A DNA stretch of 49,382 nucleotides from an uncultured bacterium (GTDB lineage: Bacteria; Planctomycetota; UBA1135; GCA-002686595): the NCBI GenBank assembly GCA_905480285.1, contig CAJQPT010000031.1, positions 1 to 49,382 of the forward strand. The letters are read 5' to 3'. This document shows, piece after piece, positions 1 to 9,379 of the stretch; the stretch's first letter is position 1, and each line of letters begins with the position of its first letter. A program made the translations under genes and the position numbers. The notes under the pieces were generated by a model that did no database searches, was not told the DNA's origin, and saw only the letters and a program-made list of their open reading frames with translations.

Positions 1-20
1 GCTGGAGATCCGGTGGCCGG

Positions 21-815
21 TCAGTTGGAGACTCGGTACCAGAGCATGCCCACGTACTCGTGGAGTGCCCACGAGGAGTCGCGCATGGATCGACCCCGAG
101 GGATGAGGCCTTGGTAGAGGCGGCTGGGCGCGGCGTGGGCGCCGGTGGGAGCCGGGAGCACGTCGACCCCTTCTCGCTCGAAGGCCTCCACAGACCTCGG
201 CATGTGCCAGGCGTTCGTCACCACGGCAGCGCGGCCGTAGCCTCTCTCTCTCATCAAGCGGGCCACGCCTCTGGCGTTGCCCCGCGTGGTCCGGGCGTCG
301 TCCTCGGTCCACGCCACCTCGACGCCAAGCTCGTTCTCGACGTAGTCCCTCAGCACATGGCTGACAGGCCGCCGGTCCGGTCGAAGCACACCGCCGGTGA
401 TGACCAGGGGGAGCCCCGTCTGTCGGGAGAGGCGGGCTCCATACCGGCAGCGCAACTGGCTCAACGGGCCCGGTTGGTCGGACCCATACTCCGGCGGGTC
501 ACAGTCAACGTCTCCGGCGAGGACCACGATCACGTCGGCATCGATGGACTCGACGGCAGGGTCCAGACTCGGGGTCCTCTGCAGCCCGTCCAGCAGCAGG
601 TAGGAGACGAGGGGCAGCGAGAGCGCCACGGAGAGGAGCGCGCCGGATGCCGCGAGGATCGTCGCCAGGCGCCTCAGGAGGGGCCGCCGGGCGCGCCAGC
701 GCATGATGAGGCCCACGAGAACCATCAGGTACAGCCCTGCGGGCGGCATCAACATGTTCTCGAGCAACCACTTCACGGGAGATGAGATCGGACGTTGCCC
801 GGCTGCGGACCCCAC
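21..815 (-). CDS. YdcF/ElyC/SanA family (DUF218) membrane-anchored protein
   Basis: A 264-residue protein. Two hydrophobic segments lie near residues 20-38 and 50-75, followed by a soluble DUF218 domain. Family signatures are visible: a 'VIVVLAG' strand, 'PLVITGGV', a 'TRGNA' segment and 'VVTNAWHMPRS'. Proteins of this family (E. coli ElyC, SanA, YdcF) are linked to envelope or peptidoglycan-precursor maintenance; their chemistry is poorly defined. The start used is GTG at 815; an ATG at residue 21 (position 755) is possible but would remove a segment typical of the family N-terminus. It lies downstream of the CPCC protein on the same strand and may be co-transcribed. The family call is firm and the exact role is unknown. 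Confidence 0.85.
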   Translation of the reverse strand: MGSAAGQRPISSPVKWLLENMLMPPAGLYLMVLVGLIMRWRARRPLLRRLATILAASGALLSVALSLPLVSYLLLDGLQRTPSLDPAVESIDADVIVVLAGDVDCDPPEYGSDQPGPLSQLRCRYGARLSRQTGLPLVITGGVLRPDRRPVSHVLRDYVENELGVEVAWTEDDARTTRGNARGVARLMRERGYGRAAVVTNAWHMPRSVEAFEREGVDVLPAPTGAHAAPSRLYQGLIPRGRSMRDSSWALHEYVGMLWYRVSN

Positions 816-831
816 CTGATCCCAGGAAATG

Positions 832-847
832 CCGCGATCGACCGCGG
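832..847. other. Short inverted repeat between CPCC gene and YdcF-like gene
   Basis: Arms CCGCG and CGCGG are separated by 6 bases (ATCGAC). It sits in the 41-base gap between two minus-strand genes. There is no T-run after it, so a terminator role is weak; it could be a chance hairpin in GC-rich DNA. Confidence 0.3.
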
Positions 848-856
848 TGAGGCGGA

Positions 857-1132
857 TCAGAAGTAGGTGGCGCGCTGCTCGCGTCGGAGCCCGTCCCGCT
901 CCTCGGGGCTCGCGACGAGGGACACCGCGGCCTGGTCACTGGCGCCGAGGTGCTCGAAGTTCCTGCGCGCTGACCGGAGGGTGATGTGGTTCAGGGCAGA
1001 GACCTCGTCGAGGGACTCGAGGCCCACACCGTCGTCCTCCCAGTAGCAAACGGGGCAGACCTCGTGGCTCCCTCTGTGCTTGAGCGTGTAGTAGTCGCAG
1101 CAGGGACACTGCGCCGACCCCTCGGGGATCAT
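857..1132 (-). CDS. Small cysteine-rich CPCC-domain protein
   Basis: A 91-residue protein with a zinc-type N-terminal cluster: 'CPCC' at residues 9-12, then 'CPVCYW' with Cys26 and Cys29. This matches the Cys_rich_CPCC family (a small bacterial family of unknown function). Its ATG overlaps the TGA of the upstream TPR-sulfotransferase gene by four bases (ATGA), which implies translational coupling. Residues 35-91 are charged, with no recognisable motif. Metal binding is inferred from the cysteines; the function is unknown. Confidence 0.85.
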   Translation of the reverse strand: MIPEGSAQCPCCDYYTLKHRGSHEVCPVCYWEDDGVGLESLDEVSALNHITLRSARRNFEHLGASDQAAVSLVASPEERDGLRREQRATYF

Positions 1133-2601
1133 CGCTCGTCCCCTTTCCCTTTCTGGGGCGCGGCTGTCCCAGCCGAAGCGCCGGCCTCTGTGACAGGGAC
1201 GCCCGCGGCCTCGAAGGCGCGCGCCATCGGCTTGAGGTGAGCCTCGTATGGCTTCCAGCGGTCCACGGAGCTCGCGTAGATCGGTTGCCGGACCTGGGCC
1301 GCGCTCGCGGTCTGGACAGCTCGCTCGGTCTCGTGGAAAGAGAGGCAGGCGTCGTCCCAGGGCAGCCCGGCGAACTCGACGAGCTGGCGCGCGGTGCCCT
1401 CGAGGTCACGCACCAGGTCCTCGTAGTCCACCTGCAGGATCATCGAGGGCATGACGGAGGCCCAGTGGTCGCAGAGTCGATGGGTCAGGGCGTAGGCGCT
1501 GGCGATCTCCTTGATGTCGTAGGCATAGGGGATCGTCGACGTGAACAGGGTCCGGAAGATGCCGAAGCCGTTGTCCATGGGCGCCCGACGCACGTGGATG
1601 AAGCGAGCTCCCGGGACGGCCCGGCGCAGGAGACCTGTCTGCAGGAAGTTGGTCAGGAACTTGTCGACGATCACCTCGGCATCCGGAGCCAGCTGTCGGA
1701 GGCCCTCGGTGTAGCGCTCGCCGATGCCCGCGAGCTCAGCGTCACTCATCGAGGACGCCGCTGCGACCCGCTCCCACGGGTTCCCGTCCAGCCGTCCCAT
1801 GGCGTGGGGAAGGAGCGGTCGCTCGCCGACGCCCTCGACGCTGGGGTGGCTGGCGAGGATCTGCTCGACGAGCGACGTGCCGGACCGCGGCATCCCGCAG
1901 ACGAGGATCGGGCGATCCGCTGGGGCTCCCTCGGCTGCGGGTCGCTCGGCGTAGGCCTTGTCGTAGCTCCTGATGGACGCCTCGACGAGCGCGTCCAGCT
2001 CCCTGGGGTCGTACTTCATCAGGGACCGCCGAAGCCGGTTCCCGCGCTCGAAGCAGCTGAACGCGCGCTCGTGCTCCTTGACCTCGTCGAGGGCGCGCCC
2101 CAGGGCGAAGTAGAGGGCCACCCGGGACTGATCGCCCGGCGGCAGCTTCTTGAGGATGGCCTCGGCCGCGGCAAGGTCAGGGTCATCCGGATCGGAGTAG
2201 GTCGTGAGGCCCATCAGGTTCCTGAGGGACTCACCGCTGCTGGGGTCGAGCTCCGTCGCCCGTCGGAACTCCAGGGCGGCGTCCTCGAGCCGGCCCTGGA
2301 ACTTCAGGACCGTCCCCAGGTTGTTGGCGGTGGCGGCGTGGTCCGGGTTCGCCGCCTTCGACGCGAGCGCCGCGCGCTCGGCGTCTTCCAGGCGGCCCAT
2401 GCGCTGGAGCGCGGCCACGAGGTTCGCCATGAGGCGCGGCTCGCGCCCGTGATTGGAGATGGCCTTGCGGAGGAGCTCCTCTGCCTTGGCGGGTTGGCCT
2501 GCCTGGAGCTTCTCGTGCCCCGCCTTCAGGTCGGCCTCCAGCTTGGCAGGTGCTCCGGAGCGTCCGCGCGGACTTGTCTTCCTGGGGTTCTTCTTGCTCA
2601 T
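1129..2601 (-). CDS. TPR-repeat sulfotransferase family protein
   Basis: A 490-residue protein with two parts. Residues about 25-200 form tetratricopeptide repeats (Ala/Leu-rich helices such as 'NNLGTVLKFQGRLEDAALEF'). Residues about 230-450 form a sulfotransferase domain with the 5'-phosphosulfate loop 'GMPRSGTSLVEQIL' (236-249). This TPR plus Sulfotransfer_3 architecture is common in bacteria; the family transfers sulfate from PAPS, but the acceptor cannot be read from sequence. No signal peptide is visible, so it is probably cytoplasmic. It is translationally coupled to the CPCC gene. There is no PAPS-synthesis gene in the window. Confidence 0.88.
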   Translation of the reverse strand: MSKKNPRKTSPRGRSGAPAKLEADLKAGHEKLQAGQPAKAEELLRKAISNHGREPRLMANLVAALQRMGRLEDAERAALASKAANPDHAATANNLGTVLKFQGRLEDAALEFRRATELDPSSGESLRNLMGLTTYSDPDDPDLAAAEAILKKLPPGDQSRVALYFALGRALDEVKEHERAFSCFERGNRLRRSLMKYDPRELDALVEASIRSYDKAYAERPAAEGAPADRPILVCGMPRSGTSLVEQILASHPSVEGVGERPLLPHAMGRLDGNPWERVAAASSMSDAELAGIGERYTEGLRQLAPDAEVIVDKFLTNFLQTGLLRRAVPGARFIHVRRAPMDNGFGIFRTLFTSTIPYAYDIKEIASAYALTHRLCDHWASVMPSMILQVDYEDLVRDLEGTARQLVEFAGLPWDDACLSFHETERAVQTASAAQVRQPIYASSVDRWKPYEAHLKPMARAFEAAGVPVTEAGASAGTAAPQKGKGDER

Positions 2602-2666
2602 CGCGAGGAGACCCTATCACGCAGCAGCGGGCCGACCCAGGCCGACCTTGGCGCCCGTCCCGTTGG

Positions 2667-3179
2667 TCACTTGGCGACGCCGAGGCCGTCCACAGGGGAG
2701 GCTCCCGCGACCTCTACGAGGACCTCGGGCCCAAGCTCGAGCTGGAGGCCCCGCTGGCCGGCGCTCACCAGGAGGGCCTCCAGCCTGGTCGCGGATCGAT
2801 CCACGAACGTCGGGAGGGGGCGCAGTTGGCCGAACGGGCTGATGCCACCGGTCACATAACCGGAGAGACGCTCCGCGTCCGCCGGGTCCATCATCCGCGC
2901 GCGCTTCCCCTCAGCGGCGGCGGCGAGGCGCTTGAGGGAGAGCGTCCCCGCGGTGGGGACGATGGCGCACACGGGGGCCCCGTCCACCTCCGCGAGCAGC
3001 GTCTTGAAGACCACGCTTGGGGAGAGCCCTAGCTGGGCCGCGACCGCCTCACCGACGGAGCCCCCGGGCGGTGCGTGCCCGAGGTCGTAGGCGTGCAGTT
3101 GGAACGGGACCCCGGCGCGTTCGAGCGCCACGGTCGCGCGGGTGCCGCCCCCTCGTTCTTGCTTCCTGTTCCTGGCCAC
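2667..3179 (-). CDS. ybaK: YbaK/EbsC-type aminoacyl-tRNA deacylase
   Basis: About 170 residues from a GTG start at 3179, close to the family's usual 160. Family hallmarks are the 'VVFKTLL' segment carrying the conserved editing lysine and the 'GYVTGGISPFGQ' loop. YbaK hydrolyses Cys-tRNA(Pro) made in error by prolyl-tRNA synthetase. The open frame extends to 3257, but that would overlap the start of the divergent exported gene at 3217, and the extra 26 residues do not resemble the family. Only 37 bases separate it from that divergent gene, so both promoters must be packed there or overlap coding sequence. Family call firm; the exact tRNA substrate is inferred. Confidence 0.9.
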   Translation of the reverse strand: MARNRKQERGGGTRATVALERAGVPFQLHAYDLGHAPPGGSVGEAVAAQLGLSPSVVFKTLLAEVDGAPVCAIVPTAGTLSLKRLAAAAEGKRARMMDPADAERLSGYVTGGISPFGQLRPLPTFVDRSATRLEALLVSAGQRGLQLELGPEVLVEVAGASPVDGLGVAK

Positions 3180-3216
3180 GATTCGAGTTCCCAGCAGGGC
3201 AGGGTACTCTCTGCTG

Positions 3217-4641
3217 ATGAACACAGCGCTGCTCTCCTTGGCCCTCGCCCTCTCCATGATTGGCCCGCAGGACGAGGGCGTCGTGGAGACCCGGTGGCCG
3301 GGGGGAGGCCTCCGGGAGCGCTACGAGGTCGACGAGGCGGGGGCGAAGCACGGTGAGTTTGTCCAGTTCCGCGAGGACGGGAGCGTGGCGGTCACCGCCC
3401 GATATCGGGGCGGGAAGCGTCAGGGGCGCTACGCCGAGCTCGGCGAGGAGGGGGAGCTGCTCCTCGAGGCCATGTACGAGCGCGGGGAGCGCTCCGGCTA
3501 CTGGCGGACCTACGAGGATGGCGTCCGTACGCTCAGCGCGACCTATCGCAAGGGTGTCCTCGACGGCCGGTGGGAGCGTGAGGAGGTCGACCGGAGCCAC
3601 AGGGTCAAGGCGACGTATCGGCGGGGTGTCCTGGACGGACGGTTCACCGAGTCCCGACCGGAGGAGCGCTGGGAGCGGTCCGCGACCTACAAGAAGGGCG
3701 AGCTCGACGGGGCCGCCAAGATCAAGGTGGGCAACAAGGTCGTGAGTCGGCGGAAGTGGGAGCGCGGGTTTCTGGCTCAGCTGGACGGGCGCACGCCGTA
3801 CCCGCGCCGGCTCAACGTGCTGACCGAGGAACTCGCGGCGGCTCGAGCGGTCGCCAGCGACGATCCGCAGGACCCCATCTCCGGGGACCGGCAGCACGCG
3901 CTCATGCGGCTCAAGGTGTATCGCGCGCTTTGCGGCTTGCACTGGCGCACGATCACCTTGGACGAGAAGTGGAACGACCTCTGCGACGCGGCCAGCGAGG
4001 TCTGCCAGGCCAACGGTGAGTTGGATCACACGCCCGAGCAGCCGGACGGCTTCGACGAGGGCAGGTACCGGCAGGGGTACGAGGGGGCGAGCCACAGCAA
4101 CCTGGCCAATGGGGGGCTCGCCCGATCGGTGGACATGTACATGGACGACTCGGACCCGAGCAATATCGACCGCGTCGGGCATCGGCGCTGGTGCCTGAAC
4201 CCCGCCATGGGCAAGACCGGCTTCGGGGCCGCGGGGAGCTGGGCGGCCATGTGGTCCATGGACGGGAGCGGACCGGGCACCAAGGACCTCGACGCGGTGC
4301 TCTATCCGCCTCCGGGCTACCTGCCCCTGGACCTGTTCGGGCCGCGCCACGCGTGGAGCATTCAGCTGGTGCGGGGCAAGGCGCCCGCGACCAAGGAGGA
4401 CATCGAGGTCGAAGTGGTGCGCCTCAATGAGTACTACCAGCCGAGGGGGGAGCCTCTGGAGCTGGACTGGAAGGACATCAACCACGGCGGCTACGGCGGC
4501 GGTCCGTGCGTGATCTTCCGCCCGGTGGACCTGCAGGTCCGGCCGGGGCTGCGGTACGGCGTCAAGGTCAGCCTCGACGGAGGCAAGTCCCTCGCGTTCG
4601 ACTACCTGGTGGAGTTCGTCGAGGCGCCGGGGCGAGACTGA
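3217..4641 (+). CDS. Exported MORN-repeat plus CAP-like domain protein
   Basis: A 474-residue protein. The N-terminus 'MNTALLSLALALSMIG' looks like a signal peptide, which is why ATG 3217 is preferred over upstream starts in the same frame. Residues about 20-180 hold YwqK/MORN-type repeats of about 22 residues ('YRGGKRQGRY', 'YRKGVLDGRW', 'YRRGVLDGRF', 'YKKGELDGAA'). The C-terminal half has CAP (SCP/PR1) superfamily features: an early His in 'LDHTPEQP' (about 271), 'HSNLANGG', and 'GHRRWCLNP' with His about 322. CAP proteins are secreted; bacterial roles are mostly unknown. The two-domain combination is unusual. It is convergent with iscX, 10 bases away. Confidence 0.75.
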   Translation: MNTALLSLALALSMIGPQDEGVVETRWPGGGLRERYEVDEAGAKHGEFVQFREDGSVAVTARYRGGKRQGRYAELGEEGELLLEAMYERGERSGYWRTYEDGVRTLSATYRKGVLDGRWEREEVDRSHRVKATYRRGVLDGRFTESRPEERWERSATYKKGELDGAAKIKVGNKVVSRRKWERGFLAQLDGRTPYPRRLNVLTEELAAARAVASDDPQDPISGDRQHALMRLKVYRALCGLHWRTITLDEKWNDLCDAASEVCQANGELDHTPEQPDGFDEGRYRQGYEGASHSNLANGGLARSVDMYMDDSDPSNIDRVGHRRWCLNPAMGKTGFGAAGSWAAMWSMDGSGPGTKDLDAVLYPPPGYLPLDLFGPRHAWSIQLVRGKAPATKEDIEVEVVRLNEYYQPRGEPLELDWKDINHGGYGGGPCVIFRPVDLQVRPGLRYGVKVSLDGGKSLAFDYLVEFVEAPGRD

Positions 4642-4651
4642 GCTCGTCCTG

Positions 4652-4873
4652 TCAGTCCTCTCGCTCGTCGACCCAGGCCATCTGGATCGCCTCGAGAAGG
4701 CCCTCGTTGGAGGCTGCAGGATCGCCCACGAAACCCTCCAGTTCGGTCACCCAGCGATGGAGGTCGGTGAACCGGACCGACAGGGGGTCGAGGTCCGGGA
4801 ATCGCTCCGCCAGCCGGAAGCCGATCTCGAACGGATCGGACCAGTCGATGGTGTCGGCCGGGTCCACGCTCAC
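4652..4873 (-). CDS. iscX: IscX Fe-S assembly accessory protein
   Basis: A 73-residue acidic protein that closely follows E. coli IscX (YfhJ): '[20 protein letters not shown]', 'VRFTDLH', 'DPAASNE' and a C-terminal 'AWVDERED'. IscX binds IscS and iron and tunes Fe-S assembly. The start is GTG at 4873, whose GTGA overlaps the hscA stop codon by four bases; another GTG lies two codons later. It is the last gene of the isc operon. In E. coli a ferredoxin gene sits between hscA and iscX; here the overlap leaves no room for one. Confidence 0.93.
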   Translation of the reverse strand: MSVDPADTIDWSDPFEIGFRLAERFPDLDPLSVRFTDLHRWVTELEGFVGDPAASNEGLLEAIQMAWVDERED

Positions 4874-6741
4874 AGGTCCCCGAGCTTCTTCCCCGAGACG
4901 GCCTCCTTCACGACGCTGTCCATCAGGACGGCCGCCAGGGGCATGGTCGCGCGATCGAGGGTGTCGCGCGCGATCTGGACGAGGTCGAGTTCGGCGCACA
5001 GCCGGGCCTCTTTGGCCGATGCGATGGCCTCGCGGAGATCCTCCATGGACTCGCGATCAAGTCTATCTTCGGCCACGGCGAGGTTGGCCGTGGCGTGGCG
5101 CAGCATGATCCCGATCTCCGCGATCAGGTCGACGCGCCGGCGCTCTTCGAAGTCCTTCTTCGCGTTCTTGAAGGAGGCCTCCAGCATGGCCGAGACCTCG
5201 TCCTCGGTCAGGCCGTGGGACGGCTTCACCTCGATGGATGCGCTGGCGCCCGTGCTCTCTTCCTTCGCGGAGACCGTGAGGATCCCGTCGGCGTCCAGGT
5301 GGAACTTCACGCCGACGCGGGGCAGGCCCGCGGGCATGGGGGGGATCCCGGTGAGCTTGAAGCGACCGAGGGAGCGGCAGTCGGCGGCGAGCTCTCGTTC
5401 GCCCTGTAGCACGTGGAAGTCGATGGCGCTCTGGTTGTCCGCGTAGGTGGTGAAGCCCTCCTTGACCGAGCAGGGAATGCGGCTGTTGCGCTGGATCAAC
5501 TTCTCCGCGGCACCGCCCATGGTCTCGAGTCCGAGCGAGAGCGGCGTGACGTCCATGAGGAGGATGTCCCGGCTCCCTCCCATGAGCACCTCCGCCTGGG
5601 CCGCAGCGCCAAGGGCGACGACCTGGTCGGGGTTAAGCTCGGTGTGCGGCGCCCGGCCGAAGAACCGCTCGACCTCCGCGCGCACCAGGGGGACCCGGGT
5701 CGAGCCGCCGACCAGGACGACCTCGTCGACGTCTCCAGGCTCGAGGCCCGCGTCCTTGAGGGCCCGCTCGCAGCAGCGGAGGCTGCGCTCGACGAACGGC
5801 GCCGAGAGTGCTTCGAACTCCTCGCGCGTCACGGTCCGTCGCGCGTTGACGCCAAGCTCAGGGATCGAGATGACGAGGTCCGCCGCGGGGTCCTTCGAGA
5901 GCGCGATCTTGGCCTTCTCGGCCGCGAGGCGTGCGGCCTGGCGGAAGGCGGGCTCCTCGAACACGGCATCGTCGACTGCACCCTCCAGCTCTCCGCGCAG
6001 GAGATCGACCAGCGCGGCGTCCAGGTCGTCGCCGCCCAGGCTCGTATCTCCGTTCGTGGAGAGGACCTGGAAGACCCCCTCTTCGATGCTGAGGATGGAG
6101 ACGTCGAAGGTCCCGCCCCCGAGGTCGTACACCGCGACGGTGCCCTCCTCCTTCTGATCGAGGCCGTAGGCGAGGGAGGCTGCTGTGGGCTCGTTGACGA
6201 TGCGGAGCACCTCCAGGCCGGCCAGGCGGGCAGCGTCACGCGTCGCCTGACGCTGGGCGTCATCGAAGTACGCGGGGACGGTGATGACGGCGCTGAGGAC
6301 CTCTGCGCCGCCCATGGCGACGCTCGCCTGGGCGGCGACCTCCCGGAGGATCAGGGCCGAGATCTCCTGGGGCGTGAAGCGCTTGCCGCCGACCTCGACC
6401 TGGACCAGACCGCGCTCGGTCTGGGAGACCTTGTAGGGGAGGCGCCGCAGGACGGACTCATCGAGCTCTCCAAGCGAGCGGCCCATGAAGCGCTTGATGC
6501 TGTGGACGGTGTGAGCGGGGTCGTCCATGGACCGAGCTCGCGCCGTCCTCCCGACGACCGCGGTGCCGTTGTCGGAGACGTGGACCACGGAGGGGATGAG
6601 CGCTGCCTCTCCCTCCACCTCAAGGACCTCGGGCCGACCGTCCTTCCAGATCGCGGGAAGTGAGTTGGTCGTGCCAAGGTCGATGCCGATGACGACGCGC
6701 TTGGGCTGGTCTTCCAGCACCTCGAGTTCGATGTATCCCAC
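4870..6741 (-). CDS. hscA: HscA, Hsp70-type chaperone for Fe-S cluster transfer
   Basis: A 623-residue Hsp70 protein (E. coli HscA is 616). The nucleotide-binding domain starts with 'GIDLGTTNS' (19-27) and continues with '[13 protein letters not shown]' and '[11 protein letters not shown]'. A beta-type substrate-binding domain follows and then a helical lid. HscA with HscB drives cluster release from IscU by binding its LPPVK motif, which is intact in the IscU encoded here. GTG at 6741 is chosen because the open frame upstream lies across hscB and is not family-like. hscA begins 20 bases after hscB and overlaps iscX. Context and length separate it from DnaK. Confidence 0.95.
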   Translation of the reverse strand: MGYIELEVLEDQPKRVVIGIDLGTTNSLPAIWKDGRPEVLEVEGEAALIPSVVHVSDNGTAVVGRTARARSMDDPAHTVHSIKRFMGRSLGELDESVLRRLPYKVSQTERGLVQVEVGGKRFTPQEISALILREVAAQASVAMGGAEVLSAVITVPAYFDDAQRQATRDAARLAGLEVLRIVNEPTAASLAYGLDQKEEGTVAVYDLGGGTFDVSILSIEEGVFQVLSTNGDTSLGGDDLDAALVDLLRGELEGAVDDAVFEEPAFRQAARLAAEKAKIALSKDPAADLVISIPELGVNARRTVTREEFEALSAPFVERSLRCCERALKDAGLEPGDVDEVVLVGGSTRVPLVRAEVERFFGRAPHTELNPDQVVALGAAAQAEVLMGGSRDILLMDVTPLSLGLETMGGAAEKLIQRNSRIPCSVKEGFTTYADNQSAIDFHVLQGERELAADCRSLGRFKLTGIPPMPAGLPRVGVKFHLDADGILTVSAKEESTGASASIEVKPSHGLTEDEVSAMLEASFKNAKKDFEERRRVDLIAEIGIMLRHATANLAVAEDRLDRESMEDLREAIASAKEARLCAELDLVQIARDTLDRATMPLAAVLMDSVVKEAVSGKKLGDL

Positions 6742-6761
6742 GGTTGGATGGAGCGGGGCGT

Positions 6762-7367
6762 TCAGGATGGGCCGGCGCTCGCCGCGATGCGCCCGAGGGC
6801 GCGATCGACGTAGCGTCGGGCGTTCAGGCTCTGGCGGATCCCGGTGAGGGACTCGGCGCCAGGCTGGGGGAGGGGGGTCAGGGCCGCGCCGATCTCGGTG
6901 GAGATCCGGTCGCGGTGTTCGGTGAGGTCGCGCTCGAGTTCGAGCCACCCCGTGGAGCCAGGAGAGGCCTCCTCGAGGGTCTCGTTCCACTCCATGACCT
7001 CCATGAGGAAGGCCTGTGGCATGGAGCCGAGCTCCTTCTCGGTGGGCCCACCGAGGCTCTCCACGAGCCGCTCTGCTCGGCGGACTTCGTCCGCGAGGAC
7101 CCCGTAGGCCGCGTTGAGCAGCGCGTTATTGCGCTCGGCTTTCGCGAGTGCCTGCTCGCCCTCCAGGGCGAAGAAGTCAGGGTGCACCAGGCGAGTGAAT
7201 CTCCGCAGGCGGACCTTCAGCTCCTTGAGATCGACGTCGAACCCGGGCTCGAGGCCGAAGACCGCGAACGGGCAGGCGGCATCGTCCGTGAGCATCAAGA
7301 CCCCGCAGGCGCCACAGGCGAGCGAGGTCTCGAGCCCGGCACCGCAGCTCGGGCAGGTGGCGTCCAT
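6762..7367 (-). CDS. hscB: HscB co-chaperone with N-terminal zinc ribbon
   Basis: A 201-residue J-protein. The J domain carries HPD at residues 62-64 ('LVHPDFF'), and '[14 protein letters not shown]' matches HscB. A C-terminal helical domain binds IscU in known HscB proteins. Before the J domain is a tetracysteine module, C5-x2-C8 and C18-x2-C21. E. coli HscB lacks this, but eukaryotic HSCB has a similar N-terminal zinc site. The protein is therefore longer than the E. coli form (171). The start is one base after the iscA stop, so coupling is tight. Family call firm; zinc binding inferred. Confidence 0.95.
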   Translation of the reverse strand: MDATCPSCGAGLETSLACGACGVLMLTDDAACPFAVFGLEPGFDVDLKELKVRLRRFTRLVHPDFFALEGEQALAKAERNNALLNAAYGVLADEVRRAERLVESLGGPTEKELGSMPQAFLMEVMEWNETLEEASPGSTGWLELERDLTEHRDRISTEIGAALTPLPQPGAESLTGIRQSLNARRYVDRALGRIAASAGPS

Positions 7368-7368
7368 T

Positions 7369-7698
7369 TCAGACGCTGAACGACTCGCCGCAGCCGCAGC
7401 TCTTCGAAGCGTTGGGGTTGGTGAACTTGAAGCCGCGACCCATCAGGCTCTCCTCGAAGTCCACCACGGTCCCGTTCAGGTAGAGGAAGCTCTTGGGGTC
7501 GCAAACCACCCGGATGCCGTCCTCTTCCTTGATCTGGTCGGTGGCGCGGATCTCGTCGTCGAAGCCGAGGGTGTAGGAGAAGCCCGAGCAGCCGCCGCCC
7601 TTGACGCCGACGCGCAGCGCGGTGCCGTCCGGCATGTTCTGGTCATCGAGGATCCTCGTGACCTCGCTCTTCGCTCGCTCTGTGATTCCAATTGCCAT
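7369..7698 (-). CDS. iscA: IscA, A-type Fe-S carrier
   Basis: A 109-residue A-type carrier with the three invariant cysteines: Cys37 in 'GGGCSGFSY' and Cys101/Cys103 in 'SKSCGCGESF'. A-type carriers accept clusters from the IscU scaffold and pass them to apo-targets. ATG 7698 gives the usual family length; a longer upstream reading of the frame runs through iscU and is not real. It begins 23 bases after iscU and is followed by hscB after one base. Its place in the isc operon favours IscA over ErpA or SufA. Confidence 0.95.
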   Translation of the reverse strand: MAIGITERAKSEVTRILDDQNMPDGTALRVGVKGGGCSGFSYTLGFDDEIRATDQIKEEDGIRVVCDPKSFLYLNGTVVDFEESLMGRGFKFTNPNASKSCGCGESFSV

Positions 7699-7721
7699 GG
7701 GATGATCTCCGGGAAGGGCGC

Positions 7722-8114
7722 TCAGGCGCTCTCTTCGCCGTCCTGCTTCTGCTTGAAGTCCGCGACGGCTGCCTTGATCGCGTCCTCGGCGAGGACGGAG
7801 CAGTGAATCTTCACCGGGGGAAGCGAGAGCTCCTCGACGATCTCCGTGTTGGAGATGGCCATGGCTTCGTCGACCTTCTTGCCCTTGATCCACTCGGTGG
7901 CGAGGGAGGAGGAGGCGATCGCAGAGCCGCACCCGAAGGTCTTGAACTTGGCGTCGACGATCGTGTCGCCCTCGACCTGGATCTGGAGCTTCATCACGTC
8001 GCCGCATTCGGGGGCGCCGACGATGCCGGTGCCGACCTCGGTCGAGTTCTTGTCGAGGGAGCCGACGTTCCGGGGGTTGTCGTAATGGTCGAGGACCTTG
8101 TCGCTGTATGCCAT
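7722..8114 (-). CDS. iscU: IscU Fe-S cluster scaffold
   Basis: A 130-residue scaffold. Its ligands are all present: Cys37 with Asp39 ('PECGD'), Cys62 ('FGCGSA') and Cys105 after His104. The HscA recognition motif LPPVK is at residues 99-103. IscU receives sulfur from IscS and iron to build [2Fe-2S] clusters. 'SLATEWIKGK' is also standard. It starts 50 bases after iscS. The match is close to textbook IscU and the active site shows no oddities. Confidence 0.97.
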   Translation of the reverse strand: MAYSDKVLDHYDNPRNVGSLDKNSTEVGTGIVGAPECGDVMKLQIQVEGDTIVDAKFKTFGCGSAIASSSLATEWIKGKKVDEAMAISNTEIVEELSLPPVKIHCSVLAEDAIKAAVADFKQKQDGEESA

Positions 8115-8164
8115 CTGACTGAGTGGAGTTGGTGTGCTTTGGTGTGTATGGAGGGGGGAGCGGC

Positions 8165-9379
8165 CTAGTGACCGGTCCAGGCAATGGTGGAGAGGTCGAT
8201 CCCCTCCTGCACCATCTCGTAGAGGGGGGAGAGTTCCCGGAGCTTCTTCACCGCGGTGATGACCTGCTCGGCGGCGAAGTCGATCTCCTCAGGGCTCGTG
8301 AGTCGACCGAAGCCGAACCGGATAGAGCTGTGGGCCAGCTCGTCGCCGACGCCCATGGCCTGCAGCACGTGGCTCGGCTCGAGGCTTGCGGAGGTGCAGG
8401 CAGAGCCGGAGGAGACGGCCAGGTCTTTGAACCCCATGATCAGCGACTCACCCTCGACATAAGCGAAGGAGAGGTTGGAGCAGCCCGGAAGGCGCGAGTT
8501 GGCGTCGCCATTGATGGCCACGTGGTCGAGCGCCGCGAAGATCTTCTCCTCGAAGCGCTCGCGCATGGCGATGGAGTGGGCCATGTCCTTCTCCAGGTCC
8601 TGCTCCGCCACGGCGCAGGCTGCGCCGAGGCCGGCGATTCCGGGGACGTTCAGGGTGCCGGAGCGCATGCCGCGCTCGTGGCCGCCACCGTCCATCTGCG
8701 CCACGAGGCGGACCCGCGGCTTGCGGCGGCGCACATAGAGCGCTCCGACTCCCTTCGGCCCGTAGAGCTTGTGCCCGGAGAAGCAGAGCAGGTCGATGTT
8801 GTCCTCCTCCACGTCCACGGGGATCTTGCCGACCGTCTGGGTGCCGTCCGTGAAGAAGAGCACGCCACGCTCGCGGCAAACCGCTCCGATCTCACGGATG
8901 GGGTTGATGGTCCCGACCTCGTTGTTGGCCCACATGATGGTCACGAGGATCGTGTCTTCCCGGATCGCATCGGCGACCTGCTGGGCCGTCACGGCACCGT
9001 TGTCGTCGGGCACGAGGTAGGTGACCTCGAACCCCTCCTTCTCCATGTGCTTTGCCGTGTCGAGGACCGCCTTGTGTTCGGCGAGGCAGGTGACGATGTG
9101 CTTGCCCTTGGACCCGTACATCTCCCCGACGCCCTTCATGGCGAGGTTGATGGCCTCCGTGGATCCAGAGGTGAACACCACCTCCTTGGAGGAGGCGCCA
9201 AGGATGGACGCGATCTGCTCGCGCGCCGTGTCCACCGCCTCCTCGGCCTTCCAGCCGAACGCGTGGCTGCGGCTCGCGGCGTTGCCGAAGGCGCTCGTGA
9301 AGTACGGGAGCATCGCGTCCAGGACGCGCTGGTCGACCGGGGTGGTCGCCTGATAATCGAAGTAGATGGGAAGGTTCAT
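8165..9379 (-). CDS. iscS: IscS cysteine desulfurase (PLP)
   Basis: A 404-residue class V aminotransferase-fold enzyme that converts cysteine to alanine plus enzyme-bound persulfide. The PLP lysine is K204 in '[10 protein letters not shown]', the PLP-stacking His is H102 in 'AEHKAVLD', and the catalytic Cys328 lies in '[17 protein letters not shown]'. This loop and the length are typical of group I (IscS/NifS) rather than SufS. The start of the catalytic-lysine domain reads 'TDGTQ', a slight variant of the common D-A-x-Q. It is the second gene of the operon, 68 bases after iscR. The family is certain. Confidence 0.97.
   Translation of the reverse strand: MNLPIYFDYQATTPVDQRVLDAMLPYFTSAFGNAASRSHAFGWKAEEAVDTAREQIASILGASSKEVVFTSGSTEAINLAMKGVGEMYGSKGKHIVTCLAEHKAVLDTAKHMEKEGFEVTYLVPDDNGAVTAQQVADAIREDTILVTIMWANNEVGTINPIREIGAVCRERGVLFFTDGTQTVGKIPVDVEEDNIDLLCFSGHKLYGPKGVGALYVRRRKPRVRLVAQMDGGGHERGMRSGTLNVPGIAGLGAACAVAEQDLEKDMAHSIAMRERFEEKIFAALDHVAINGDANSRLPGCSNLSFAYVEGESLIMGFKDLAVSSGSACTSASLEPSHVLQAMGVGDELAHSSIRFGFGRLTSPEEIDFAAEQVITAVKKLRELSPLYEMVQEGIDLSTIAWTGH

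Noticed and set aside
3180-3257. Longer N-terminus for the YbaK-like protein
   Set aside because: The extension overlaps the divergent exported gene's start and does not resemble the family; GTG 3179 is better.
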